A DNA stretch of 64,000 nt from the IMG/VR virus record IMGVR_UViG_3300009523_000001, positions 53,666 to 117,665 of that record. One strand, 5' to 3'. Under the pieces are notes generated by a model. That model did not search any database, was not told where the DNA came from, and saw nothing but the letters and a program-made list of their open reading frames with translations. The position numbers were made by a program, and so were the translations under genes. Of this stretch, positions 50,156-58,005 are shown one piece after another (position 1 is the first letter of the stretch; each line of letters begins with the position of its first letter). This stretch comes from a virus.

Positions 50156-51381
50156 GACGCCACCGCCAGCGTGCGCGTGCCTGAGAACGTCGGCTCGACG
50201 CCAAGTTGGTGCATCGCATGAACGAGGCAGGACAGGTCATACGCGAGTACCTTGCAGAGCACTTCGTTCACTTGCGCGACGAAGCCCTTGCTGCGCACGG
50301 ATGGCCCAAACTTCCGCTTGATCGCGCTGAACGCGGACTCGGAGAGCGAGCGCTTGTGGTACTCGGCCGCGAAGTCGGCTTGCCGGTACATGAAGAGGCC
50401 CCACATGCGGCGCCACGCTTCCGAGCCCGTCGATCCGCTGTTCGACTTGAACGGGATGTAGGGCACAGCGCCGACGCTTTCGATCTTCGCAAGGTTCGCG
50501 TGCGAGAGGTACGCCTTGTCGGCCGAGACGGCGCGCATGTCGAAGCCGTTGGCGGCGACCGACTCGACGAGCGCAGGAAGCTCGGGGCAGTCGTTGGCGT
50601 CCGAGTCGGTCACGTGCACGGCAGCGATTACGTTGCTCGTACAGCCTACGATCGCGTGAGCCTTGAGCCATGTGGCCCGCTTCATCTCGCGCCCGTACTT
50701 CTGGTCGTACCATCGGTGATACGTCACGGTGCCAAAGCCGGTGGAGTCCACGGCGAAGCGCGTGTCGATGCTCGTGAGCGGCGTGGCGCAGTCCTGGATG
50801 AGCGCGGAGAGGAGCAGCGTCATCTCGGGCTTCTCGAAGTAGTTGAGGATCGAGTTGAAGTGCGGCGCCTTCGTCATGTGGCCCGCATCCGCGCAGGCTC
50901 GTATGTCGCTCGTCGCGCGTCGGGCGGAAAGGCCCGTCCACGACTTCATCACCATGCCGTAAACCGCGTCGGAGAGCGGGATGGGCTTGGGGCCCCGTCC
51001 GGGGTGCGGAGGCGTCACGATGCCGTCGCAGAGCGAGCGAAGGAGCGTCTGGACGGTCTCCTTCTCGGCGCACTGCGCGGCGTTGTAGTGCGTCCAGTCT
51101 TGGCCGTACGTCTTTCGGATGGTCGTGGTCTGCGTGACCGTGCGCGATCCGTCCGCGCCCTCTTCCACGGTGACCGTCTGCGAAAGCTCGACGGCCCACA
51201 TGTGCTTGCACTTGACCATGCGCTCTTCGTGGTCCGGGCACGAGCACGTCGAGGCCAGGACGTTCACGAGGTAGCCGCCCGCGTTCTTCGTCTGCGACGG
51301 GACGAACCAGAGAGCGCTCTCGACCCGCTTTATCCGCTTGTCCTGGGCCAGTGTCTTGCCGCGTTCCTCTCTTGCGTTCAT
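50152..51381 (-). CDS. DDE transposase with SWIM zinc finger
   Basis: 409 residues. An N-terminal SWIM motif CSCPDHEERMVKCKH (about 50-65), a helical DNA-binding part, and a DDE-type core including FAVDSTGFGTVTYHRW with the first Asp, AVSADKAYLSHANL with the second, and SESAFSAIKRKFG with the Glu. The family number is not assigned here. It is the only transposase between the repeats. Confidence 0.85.
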   Translation of the reverse strand: MNAREERGKTLAQDKRIKRVESALWFVPSQTKNAGGYLVNVLASTCSCPDHEERMVKCKHMWAVELSQTVTVEEGADGSRTVTQTTTIRKTYGQDWTHYNAAQCAEKETVQTLLRSLCDGIVTPPHPGRGPKPIPLSDAVYGMVMKSWTGLSARRATSDIRACADAGHMTKAPHFNSILNYFEKPEMTLLLSALIQDCATPLTSIDTRFAVDSTGFGTVTYHRWYDQKYGREMKRATWLKAHAIVGCTSNVIAAVHVTDSDANDCPELPALVESVAANGFDMRAVSADKAYLSHANLAKIESVGAVPYIPFKSNSGSTGSEAWRRMWGLFMYRQADFAAEYHKRSLSESAFSAIKRKFGPSVRSKGFVAQVNEVLCKVLAYDLSCLVHAMHQLGVEPTFSGTRTLAVAS

Positions 51382-51387
51382 ATATAC

Positions 51388-51416
51388 ACTGTAACTACGT
51401 TTGCTCCGCTCGTCAA
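51388..51416 (-). promoter_or_regulatory. Promoter of the transposase
   Basis: Minus strand: TTGACG (51411-51416), 17-nt spacer, TACAGT (51388-51393), 6 nt, ATG at 51381. It faces the next promoter, and both share TACAGTGT next to the -10 box. Confidence 0.7.
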
Positions 51417-51420
51417 GCGC

Positions 51421-51449
51421 TTGACATGGACATACAGCGTCTATACAGT
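51421..51449 (+). promoter_or_regulatory. Promoter of the ribbon-helix-helix and methyltransferase genes
   Basis: TTGACA, 17-nt spacer, TACAGT, 7 nt, ATG at 51457. Divergent from the transposase promoter, so one repressor at the TACAGTGT sites could control both. Confidence 0.7.
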
Positions 51450-51456
51450 GTCTCGC

Positions 51457-51627
51457 ATGGGTGCGAAGCGTAAGAAGGCGAGGTCAGCCAAAGGTGAGCA
51501 GGTACTCATCCGCGTGACGGCGGAAGAAAAAGAGGCGTGGACGCGGGCGGCTGAGAAGGACGATCGCGGTGGCCTGAGCGGATGGCTACGCCACTTGGCC
51601 AACGAAGCGGCCAGGAAGTCGGGCTAG
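51457..51627 (+). CDS. Small ribbon-helix-helix protein
   Basis: 56 residues: EQVLIRVTAEEKEAWTRAAE then GGLSGWLRHLANEA, a strand followed by two helices as in CopG/Arc-type repressors. Likely represses the two divergent promoters and so limits transposition and methyltransferase expression. Confidence 0.7.
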   Translation: MGAKRKKARSAKGEQVLIRVTAEEKEAWTRAAEKDDRGGLSGWLRHLANEAARKSG

Positions 51628-51629
51628 CT

Positions 51630-52697
51630 GTGGATAAGGCCAGTGGAAAAGCCGTGTGTGTTCAGGTGGGGGCAGACTGTGGGAACGCGCGCTCAGTGCG
51701 CCAGAAAAAGGCGCCTGTGGAGAGCCGTTCTGGCCGCAGAGTCGTCGGCACGGTGCATCAGACGAAGCTAAAGCTGGTGCTCGATGTTGAGCGACATCGA
51801 GGTGACGCCAGCGGGTCGGTGTTGCATGGCGATGCCTACGATCTCGGCGCCGCACTTGTCCCGAAGAGCGTTGACCTTGTGATCACCAGCCCACCGTACT
51901 GGGGGCATCGAGCCTACGGCGGCGAGCACGATTGGAAGATCCTTGACACGTGGAAGGCGGCAGGCGGCTCGGTCGAGAGTCCGCCTCCGTATGCCTGGTA
52001 TCGAGAACACGGCGGGCTTCTTGGCTTGGAGCCGGTACCCGAATGGTACGTAGCTCACCTCGTTGAAATCCTCGGGCGGATCCGCCACGCCTTGAAGCCG
52101 CGCGCGAGCGTGTGGGTCAACATCGGCGACACGTATTTCGCGCGCTGGGCCAGCATCCGAGAGAACGGGCGTCAGGGCCTCGGGAACAATCCTCGCGTCC
52201 GTCGTCGCACTCCGATGGGCGGCTACCGTCAGGAGAAACAGCTTTTGCAGGTCCCGGCGCGCTTTGCCATCGGCATGCAGGACGATCGATGGATCCTTCG
52301 CAACGACCTGATCTGGTTCAAGCCGAACGTCCCACCCCGGCCCGAGACAGATCGGCTCCGGCTTGCTCACGAACACTTCTACCACTTCGCGCTTCGCCCA
52401 AAGGAGGGTCGCGCGAGCTACTTCTACAATATGCAGGCCGTCGAGCCAGGTGCGCTCGACGTCGTGACCTACAACGTGCGGGCCGGGCGCGATGGACACT
52501 CGGCCACGTTCCCAGAGGATCTCATACGTCCCCGCATCCTCAGCTCGTGCCCCTCAGGCGGCACCGTGCTCGATCCGTTCTGCGGCACCGGAAGTGCCCT
52601 CAAGGTGGCGGTCGAGTCGGGGCGCAATGCAATCGGTTTTGACTTGTCGCCGGAGTTTGCTCAGTGCGCCAGCGAGGCGATCCAAGAGGGCGCGTGA
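51630..52697 (+). CDS. DNA methyltransferase (N4-cytosine/N6-adenine, beta class)
   Basis: 355 residues from a GTG 2 bases after the regulator stop (start uncertain). TSPPYW motif IV at about 86-91 and, at the C-terminal end, motif I DPFCGTGSALKVAVESGRN with GFDLSPEFAQCA, the order of the beta class. TSPPY favours N4-cytosine or N6-adenine transfer. It should protect the element's host from the endonuclease encoded opposite. Confidence 0.85.
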   Translation: MDKASGKAVCVQVGADCGNARSVRQKKAPVESRSGRRVVGTVHQTKLKLVLDVERHRGDASGSVLHGDAYDLGAALVPKSVDLVITSPPYWGHRAYGGEHDWKILDTWKAAGGSVESPPPYAWYREHGGLLGLEPVPEWYVAHLVEILGRIRHALKPRASVWVNIGDTYFARWASIRENGRQGLGNNPRVRRRTPMGGYRQEKQLLQVPARFAIGMQDDRWILRNDLIWFKPNVPPRPETDRLRLAHEHFYHFALRPKEGRASYFYNMQAVEPGALDVVTYNVRAGRDGHSATFPEDLIRPRILSSCPSGGTVLDPFCGTGSALKVAVESGRNAIGFDLSPEFAQCASEAIQEGA

Positions 52698-52702
52698 GCG
52701 AG

Positions 52703-53554
52703 CTACAGCCCAGCCTTGCGACGAACGCGGTCCAAGAAGTCGGCTCTAGCCGTTTCCGACACCTCAAGGGTGGCGGACATTGCCGCGACGTACTTGTCCA
52801 GCGTCGTCCGTACGACCTGACGCACGGGGAACTCGTAGCTTCCGTCCGGCTGGCGAGCGCCGTAATCGAACGTCATGAACGTGATCTCCCACGGTCCGGT
52901 CACGGTCTCGAATGGGATCCGCGTGTGGAGGTACTCGAACGGCCGATCCTGCATCAGGACGTAGAAGGGAACGTCACCGACGTTTTTGAGATAGGTGCCC
53001 TTCGTGGCGACCTGCAAACCGAGGCGCTTGTAGATGTTCGCCATGTTGACCCCGTAGGCCACGGTGTCCCTCCGGTTCTCAGCGAGCGACGCCGCAGTGA
53101 AGTACGAGCGCCATTCGTCGACCTTGCTGTCCTCCCACGCCTTCCACGCCGGGCCGACACCGCCGCCCCGCATGTCGATGGCCTGCGTCTCGATGGCGAT
53201 GATGTTCTCGATGCAGCCCACCTCGAACGCCACATAATCGAACGAGGTGCGCGGGCTCGTAAGCACGATCTCGGGGACGAGCCGGCTCTCCGTCGCGCCG
53301 AAGTGGTCGCGTTGGGCCAGCCCGATCGGTTCGCCGTCGAGCCGATGGTCGCACACGGCGTAGGTGCGCTGGGCGCCCATGTCGCCCGCCGCCGCGTAGG
53401 TCACGGAGCAGTTGCCGTACCCGTATTGGCGGTACTTCTCGCACGGTGTCCCCGTGAAGCGACACCAGCGCCGCGCCCGCGCGTCCAACGCCTCAGGGGT
53501 GGCGGCGTCAGCCGCGTAGCCGAACGCCTCGATGATCGGGAACGGCTTTGGCAC
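52703..53554 (-). CDS. NotI-family restriction endonuclease
   Basis: 283 residues from a GTG. The early Cys arrangement CRFTGTPCEKYRQYGYGNCS followed by YAVCDH fits the metal-binding Cys cluster of NotI-like enzymes. Further on, EVGCIENIIAIETQAID contains the PD-(D/E)XK-type acidic/Gln site, and GGGVGPAWKAWED, YGVNMANIYKRL and VATKGTYL match my memory of the family. Recognition site unknown (NotI itself reads GCGGCCGC). Tail to tail with the methyltransferase. Confidence 0.75.
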   Translation of the reverse strand: MPKPFPIIEAFGYAADAATPEALDARARRWCRFTGTPCEKYRQYGYGNCSVTYAAAGDMGAQRTYAVCDHRLDGEPIGLAQRDHFGATESRLVPEIVLTSPRTSFDYVAFEVGCIENIIAIETQAIDMRGGGVGPAWKAWEDSKVDEWRSYFTAASLAENRRDTVAYGVNMANIYKRLGLQVATKGTYLKNVGDVPFYVLMQDRPFEYLHTRIPFETVTGPWEITFMTFDYGARQPDGSYEFPVRQVVRTTLDKYVAAMSATLEVSETARADFLDRVRRKAGL

Positions 53555-53612
53555 GCCACCCGATGCTCGCGCGTGGGTACGCCAGGGCCAAGTTTCCTAA
53601 CGCGTCGCGCAA

Positions 53613-53834
53613 TTATTGTGCAGCCTCCCGAATCGTTGTGCGGGCGCTCTTTATTGTGCAAAGCCCCTTTGGTCCCTCGATCGCGCCACCAGCGCGCCCA
53701 CCGGCGCGTCGTGCGACGCCCGTCGCTCGGACGACAGCGATCGTGGCCATCGTCGTGAGTGCGATCGCGCTCGCCACGGCCACCACCGCGCCGACGTACA
53801 CGCGGCGGCCGAGGAACCGAACCGACGGGGGCAT
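53613..53834 (-). CDS. Small membrane protein, 3' end disrupted by the transposon
   Basis: As it stands 73 residues, the last 17 read into the transposon end. Joining the two flanks across one copy of CCTTTGGTC gives a 60-residue protein ending EGPKESSD, stop at 49810. VRFLGRRVYVGAVVAVASAI is a loose version of the GR-x-V-x-G tag run into a membrane segment. An antisense frame is also open, so orientation is likely but not certain. Confidence 0.5.
   Translation of the reverse strand: MPPSVRFLGRRVYVGAVVAVASAIALTTMATIAVVRATGVARRAGGRAGGAIEGPKGLCTIKSARTTIREAAQ
53666..53674. repeat. Target-site duplication, right copy
   Basis: CCTTTGGTC, directly after the right inverted repeat. Confidence 0.9.
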
Positions 53835-54020
53835 TGCCCGACGCCGGCACCCCTCGCGGCCCGCAGCAGAGACTGAAGCGGCGGCCGAATGCCTCGGCCG
53901 CGATGGCGAGTAGCGCCCTCGCGCCTTGCGTAGAGCGAACGGGAATCGACGGCCGGCCTACGCCGGCAGCGGGCCTGGCCCGGTAGTGTATTTTCGGGAC
54001 GAGTGGGTCGGTGCGGATCG

Positions 54021-54842
54021 TCACGACGTCGATTGTGCGGGGGCCGGCGCCGCGGGCGCCTTACCGCCGCCGACTTTGAACGGATGGACGACGGTGCGGT
54101 CCTCGTTCGCCGCAGCGGCGAGGGGTACGAAGTCTTTGACGTTGGTGGTGGCAAGCTGGCTCCCCACGGCTGACTCACAAACGATCACGGCGTCGCTCAG
54201 CGCGTACCAGCATCGCTTCCCCCTCGGGGGCTTGTCCTCGCTGACAACCTCTTTGGCCGCCTTGCTCGCAGCGTTGACGTGCTTGGGCACACCCTTGCCA
54301 GCAGTCGTTGCAATCACTTGAAGGTGGTGTTTCCGGTCCGTCCAGAATTCGTCGATCGCACACGGCTGACGCTCTTCGAGCGTGCACTTCGCCCGAAAGC
54401 GATAGAAGCCGTTGCTGTCTCGCTGGGGGGTCGCGCTTGCCCAGCAGCACTTCGTAGCGTCGGTGAGCAGGAGACCACGATCAAACTTTTTGAGGATCTC
54501 GACCTCGATCCAACGCGCCAGCGTCGCGATCATCGCGTTCACCGGCTCGTTACGACGCATCAAGGCGATCATGACTTTGCGAGCTTTCTGACCTTGTTTT
54601 TCTTGAACAGGGTATGTGTCAAGCGCTTCAAGCGCATCGGGGATGTCGCCGGTCTCTTTGAGCTTGTTGTGCGCCAATACCGCCGCGGAGAGAAACGTCG
54701 CCTTGAATTGCTGCCGAACGTAGCTCGACGAAGTCGCTCCGGGCTGCTTGACCAGGGCGTCCGCGAGGCGACGCATCTCGGCCCTTCCGAACACTCGCTC
54801 GACGAACACGGGCGTATCCAAATGGATGGGACTTGCTGCCAT
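54021..54842 (-). CDS. PIN-domain-like protein candidate, cassette gene 3
   Basis: 273 residues. The C-terminal segment YALSDAVIVCESAVGSQLAT then TNVKDFVPL resembles the end of PIN RNases (D, then LxTxNxxDF). The N-terminal part is helical and the middle has CTLEERQPCAIDEFWTDRKH. ATGA overlap with the next gene. If PIN-like it would cut RNA. The call is by pattern only. Confidence 0.5.
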   Translation of the reverse strand: MAASPIHLDTPVFVERVFGRAEMRRLADALVKQPGATSSSYVRQQFKATFLSAAVLAHNKLKETGDIPDALEALDTYPVQEKQGQKARKVMIALMRRNEPVNAMIATLARWIEVEILKKFDRGLLLTDATKCCWASATPQRDSNGFYRFRAKCTLEERQPCAIDEFWTDRKHHLQVIATTAGKGVPKHVNAASKAAKEVVSEDKPPRGKRCWYALSDAVIVCESAVGSQLATTNVKDFVPLAAAANEDRTVVHPFKVGGGKAPAAPAPAQSTS

Positions 54843-55618
54843 CAGACCGGCTCGGCCTCCACCTCGTCATCACGCTCCTCCTCGTCCGGCAGGGGAGGAG
54901 GTGCGACTTCGAACCCACCGGCTTCGAGGATCTCACGCACGTTCATGAAGTCTTCGTCCGACACCGTCGGCGCGGAGGCGAGATCGACGGCGCGCGCGAG
55001 CTCATGGAGGGCTGTCGCGTTGATCTCGAGTGCCTCCGTCCAACCCATCGCGTCGTAGATCAGACCAAGAGCAAACTCGCGCATGCGATCTGTCGCGGCG
55101 GCGTGCACGCGGTCCCGCTCCTTGGCCACGGACGTCCGGAGACTCGCGTAGCAGGCGTGGCGGTCCACGACATCGCCCGCGGCTTCGGAGAGGTCCCGGA
55201 CCTTCTGGCGCAGATTCTCGGACGCCAGCTCCGCCACTGGTGGCTGATCGAGCAGCAGATGAGGATTCACATAGGGATTCGATGCCATCCGCGTACCAAA
55301 CATCGCCCGTAGCTCGTCGATCTGCTTCTGCTGTCCCCGCAGCGACTTGCCGACGGACTCTTCAATCCGAAAGGCCGTCACGTCCATCTCATCCAGCAGC
55401 GATTCTTCAAGGACCCGTAGGGTGTCCTCGTCGACCTGTCGGTGTTCGAACCGTGTGACCCCAACAACGTGCCAGAGCAACGTCGTCCATTGGTGGTCGA
55501 GGACGGGAGCCAGGCTGGGACGCTCTTTGGGCCCCGTGGAGAGCGGCTCAAGCGGAGCAGGCTGCCGCTCCGGCAACGCAGCCTTGCGCGAGGCCGGCGG
55601 TTTGGTGTCGCCAGCCAT
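54842..55618 (-). CDS. Unknown helical protein, cassette gene 2
   Basis: 258 residues. A Pro-rich start, then long helices (LRVLEESLLDEMDVTAFRIE, KSLRGQQKQIDELRAMFGTR) and an acidic tail. Its ATG comes directly after the stop of gene 1 (TAAATG) and its stop overlaps gene 3. Not recognised. Confidence 0.6.
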   Translation of the reverse strand: MAGDTKPPASRKAALPERQPAPLEPLSTGPKERPSLAPVLDHQWTTLLWHVVGVTRFEHRQVDEDTLRVLEESLLDEMDVTAFRIEESVGKSLRGQQKQIDELRAMFGTRMASNPYVNPHLLLDQPPVAELASENLRQKVRDLSEAAGDVVDRHACYASLRTSVAKERDRVHAAATDRMREFALGLIYDAMGWTEALEINATALHELARAVDLASAPTVSDEDFMNVREILEAGGFEVAPPPLPDEEERDDEVEAEPV

Positions 55619-56314
55619 TTACGTCGTCCCCCCTCCCGCGGGAGCACCTAGGCGGCGAAGGTTGTCCCGAAGGATGCCAAGTTCGCGGATGAGCGCCTCA
55701 AGATCCTCAACGTGGAAGTCGAACGAGATGGCGTCCGGGGGCGGGCTGAACATCCGGCGCAACTGTAGCGGGGGAAACCCCGCGGGGAGGGCTGCCGAGA
55801 AGGTCAGCTCGATCTTGGCGTACGCAACGTCAGCGACCGGACCCTCGATCAGATCATGCTTCTTCACGCTGATGTCCCAGGTGAGGTTCTCAAGCGCCGA
55901 GCCCTTGCACGTTCTTCGGAGGATCGCGCGCTCCCGGAACTCGCGCGTCGCAAAGACCTCATGCACCTTCGCAACTCGACTGCGGACGTCCTCGACGAAC
56001 GCCGGAGGCATGGCACTCATCTTCACGCGCGGCTCAACGTTAGTAAACGCCTGGGACAGCTCGTAGTCGAGCGCGATTATGTCTAACGCCCAAACGATCT
56101 CGCGGTTGAGCACCCGTTCGAAAACGCGGCGCTTCTTGTCGTCCTTGATGCGCTCCTGGACCATCTGCCGGTCCAGCCGGGGCTCCACGCCGGTCGACGA
56201 AAGACGCCACCAGAGTGCCTTCGCATCAAGCAGCTCCTTCGCCTGCCCTAGGGTCTCGTCGAACTGGGCCCGTGGAACGAAGTGTGCCTGCGCGCGATCC
56301 TCGAACTCGCTCAT
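55619..56314 (-). CDS. Unknown protein, cassette gene 1
   Basis: 231 residues from ATG 56314, preceded by GGAG 7 nt upstream. Helical N-terminal half (QAKELLDAKALWWRL, ERVLNREIVWALDIIALDYE), then a beta-rich part (LENLTWDISVKKHDLIEG, YAKIELTFSAALPAG). Head of a three-gene operon. Not recognised. Confidence 0.6.
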   Translation of the reverse strand: MSEFEDRAQAHFVPRAQFDETLGQAKELLDAKALWWRLSSTGVEPRLDRQMVQERIKDDKKRRVFERVLNREIVWALDIIALDYELSQAFTNVEPRVKMSAMPPAFVEDVRSRVAKVHEVFATREFRERAILRRTCKGSALENLTWDISVKKHDLIEGPVADVAYAKIELTFSAALPAGFPPLQLRRMFSPPPDAISFDFHVEDLEALIRELGILRDNLRRLGAPAGGGTT

Positions 56315-56638
56315 GAGAGATCTCCTCGCACTAGACGAACGTACAGCTCGAAGGAAAGCACGTGCGCCTCGCGTCATAGTACGGATCGGGCTCAGGCGAT
56401 CAATTCCGTGAAATGGGCTCTTGTCCCGTCTCCCGGCCGGGCGCCTCTCATGGGAACCGTCGCGAAGCGTAGCGGAGCGCGGAGGCCAGCCGGGCCCCCC
56501 CCCCTCGCTACGCAGCCGCGGCCCGCTCGGCCGCCTCGGCAGCGAGGGCCGCTCGGACCAAGGCCCACGAGCCCCCCGACCCCGACCTGCGCGGTTTTGC
56601 ACACTCCAGTGCGAGTAGCTACGCTGAACCGGGCGCGC
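56315..56638. other. Non-coding stretch
   Basis: About 320 bases. I see no convincing gene on either strand. At its right end TTGCAC, a 17-nt spacer and TACGCT (56597-56625) form a likely promoter for the 56639 gene, with a short leader. Confidence 0.5.
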
Positions 56639-56839
56639 ATGGCCAAGATGAAGACCATCCACACGAAGCAGAAACGGCTCGTGCCCGGGAAACGGCGCAG
56701 GGTCGGTCCGAAGATGCGCAAGATGCTCCGGGCCGAAGTTGGGCTACTCGAGAAGAAGTCGCTGCGGCGCGCCCCATTGGACAAGGCAGGCGACTGCCTG
56801 CCCGAAGGCGCCAGTCCGTGGAAGCCCATCCAATTCTGA
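56639..56839 (+). CDS. Small basic protein
   Basis: 66 residues, MAKMKTIHTKQKRLVPGKRR then a KMLRAEVGLLEKK helix. Strongly basic N-terminus, so nucleic-acid binding is plausible. Lies opposite the end of a minus-strand frame. Not recognised. Confidence 0.55.
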   Translation: MAKMKTIHTKQKRLVPGKRRRVGPKMRKMLRAEVGLLEKKSLRRAPLDKAGDCLPEGASPWKPIQF

Positions 56840-57043
56840 ACGCCCAAGCGCCATCGACACGACCTGCTCCAGCCGCACCCGCATGCGTTCGCGGCGCTCG
56901 AACGACGGCACCGACATCGCCGCCTGGGCGGCGGGCTGGTCCGTAGCTACGGCGGCGCCGCCGTGAGCGCGCGCAACGTCAGCTCGGTATCGCTGGCGGT
57001 GTACCAGAGCCAGAGCGCCGCTCCCGGAACACGTCGCACGCAC
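56744..57043 (-). pseudogene. Partial paralogue of the 57471-57950 gene
   Basis: The segment VPSFERRERMRVRLEQVV matches the C-terminus of the 57950 gene (VLSFENNERMRVRLNQVV), and the DNA (56852-56910 against 57483-57541) is clearly related. No good upstream start or N-terminal match. Probably a truncated duplicate, or a living short homologue. Confidence 0.4.
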
Positions 57044-57213
57044 GCCGGCAGTGACGGCGGGATGAGCCCCTCAATGTCCCCGGGCAGCGGTAGCCTTGGC
57101 GCACGCGCCAGCTCACGGATCGTGGCGTTCAGCTTCTGGCTCGTCGTGCTGCCGCCGGGAACAAGGCGCGCGACGCAGCGCGCGTACCCTCGGGTCAACC
57201 GGATCAGTCGCAC
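56947..57213 (-). CDS. Unknown 88-residue protein
   Basis: GTG start at 57213 overlaps the upstream stop. KLNATIRELARAPRLPLPGD and ALWLWYTASDTELTLRAL suggest a small folded domain. Not recognised. Confidence 0.45.
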   Translation of the reverse strand: MRLIRLTRGYARCVARLVPGGSTTSQKLNATIRELARAPRLPLPGDIEGLIPPSLPACVRRVPGAALWLWYTASDTELTLRALTAAPP

Positions 57214-57401
57214 TGCTCGCGACGGCGAGGGAACGGTTCACCTTCGCCGGTCTCAAGCCATCGGAGGTGGCCCTCGACGTCCACATCGTCGAGAACCTCG
57301 TGTGCGCCCTCGGCCTCTTCCGGCGGCAGCACGGGGCGCCCGCTAGCGTCGCGTTGCGGCGTGGGATGAGGCTTCGGACGCGGTCCCATGCACGAAATCA
57401 T
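57204..57401 (-). CDS. Unknown 65-residue protein
   Basis: A Pro/Arg-rich start and an acidic DDVDVEGHLRWLETGEGEP segment. A TTGACA, 16-nt spacer, TACGCG promoter-like pair lies upstream (about 57413-57440). Not recognised. Confidence 0.45.
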   Translation of the reverse strand: MISCMGPRPKPHPTPQRDASGRPVLPPEEAEGAHEVLDDVDVEGHLRWLETGEGEPFPRRREQCD

Positions 57402-57470
57402 AGCGCCCAGCGCGCGTACTTCAACGGGTTACGTTGTCAATCATCGTACTCGCCGGATCCTGCGACTGGC

Positions 57471-57950
57471 TCACGCCGCGACGTCGAACACCACCTGGTT
57501 CAGCCGCACCCGCATCCGTTCGTTATTCTCGAACGACAGCACCCAGGTCGCGCCTTGCGCCGGCGGGCGGTAGAGCATCGCGATCGTCTCCGGGCGAACA
57601 CACGGCACGTCGTCGAAGAGACCGTCCGTCACCTCGGCGCGCGGCACGACGGTGAACACGTCCTGACCCCCGCGCAAGTCGCGGAGGCGAAGCACCACCA
57701 CGTCGCCGTCATGCTCCCGCTGCTTCTCGACGAGCAGGGGCGGTGGCTTGGGCTTCAGCTTCGGCGTCCACCGCGAGTTGCGCAGCGCTCGCATCCCCTT
57801 GGCGTGCATGGCGGCGACCGTGGACTCGGTATCGACGGTGACCATCGACATCTCGCCGATGACGCCGCAGTGCTCGCAGTGGTCAGGGAGCTTGGGTTCC
57901 TCGATCCACTGAGCTACGAGGGTCGAACAGGAAGCTACAGCTTGCTGCAA
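57471..57950 (-). CDS. Unknown protein with zinc-knuckle motif
   Basis: Up to 159 residues; start uncertain (TTG at 57950, or later). HCEHCG looks like half a zinc site. A beta-rich second half follows with VVVLRLRDLRGGQDVFTV and the SFENNERMRVRLNQVVF ending shared with a neighbouring fragment. TTGACA, 17 nt, TAGCTT lies near 57928-57956. Confidence 0.5.
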   Translation of the reverse strand: MQQAVASCSTLVAQWIEEPKLPDHCEHCGVIGEMSMVTVDTESTVAAMHAKGMRALRNSRWTPKLKPKPPPLLVEKQREHDGDVVVLRLRDLRGGQDVFTVVPRAEVTDGLFDDVPCVRPETIAMLYRPPAQGATWVLSFENNERMRVRLNQVVFDVAA

Positions 57951-57992
57951 CTTGTGTCAAGTTGCATTTGCCCATCCCGCACCGAAACCGGC

Positions 57993-57998
57993 TACGCT
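57993..57998 (+). promoter_or_regulatory. -10 element of the 58006 gene
   Basis: TACGCT, 7 nt, ATG at 58006. The -35 is weak. Confidence 0.45.
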
Positions 57999-58005
57999 GC
58001 CGGGC

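Larger units (their letters stand above)
49833..53665. mobile_element. Transposon carrying a NotI-like restriction-modification system
   Basis: 3833 bp bounded by 13-bp perfect inverted repeats (GGCTTTGCACAAT at 49833-49845; ATTGTGCAAAGCC at 53653-53665) and a 9-bp direct repeat CCTTTGGTC. Just inside each end are extra TTGTGCAG-type sites (49869, 49888; 53615, 53634), probably transposase-binding repeats. Cargo: a small HTH protein, a DDE transposase, a small ribbon-helix-helix protein, a DNA methyltransferase and a restriction-type endonuclease. The exact target duplication points to a fairly recent insertion. Confidence 0.9.

Noticed and set aside
50206-51456. Plus-strand frame across the transposase
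   Set aside because: Antisense to the DDE and SWIM motifs. Only its last 56 codons (the ribbon-helix-helix protein) are supported.
53835-54020. Minus-strand segment RARPAAGVGRP as a further tagged protein
   Set aside because: The resemblance to the tag is weak, there is no start codon at the right place and the frame soon becomes implausible.
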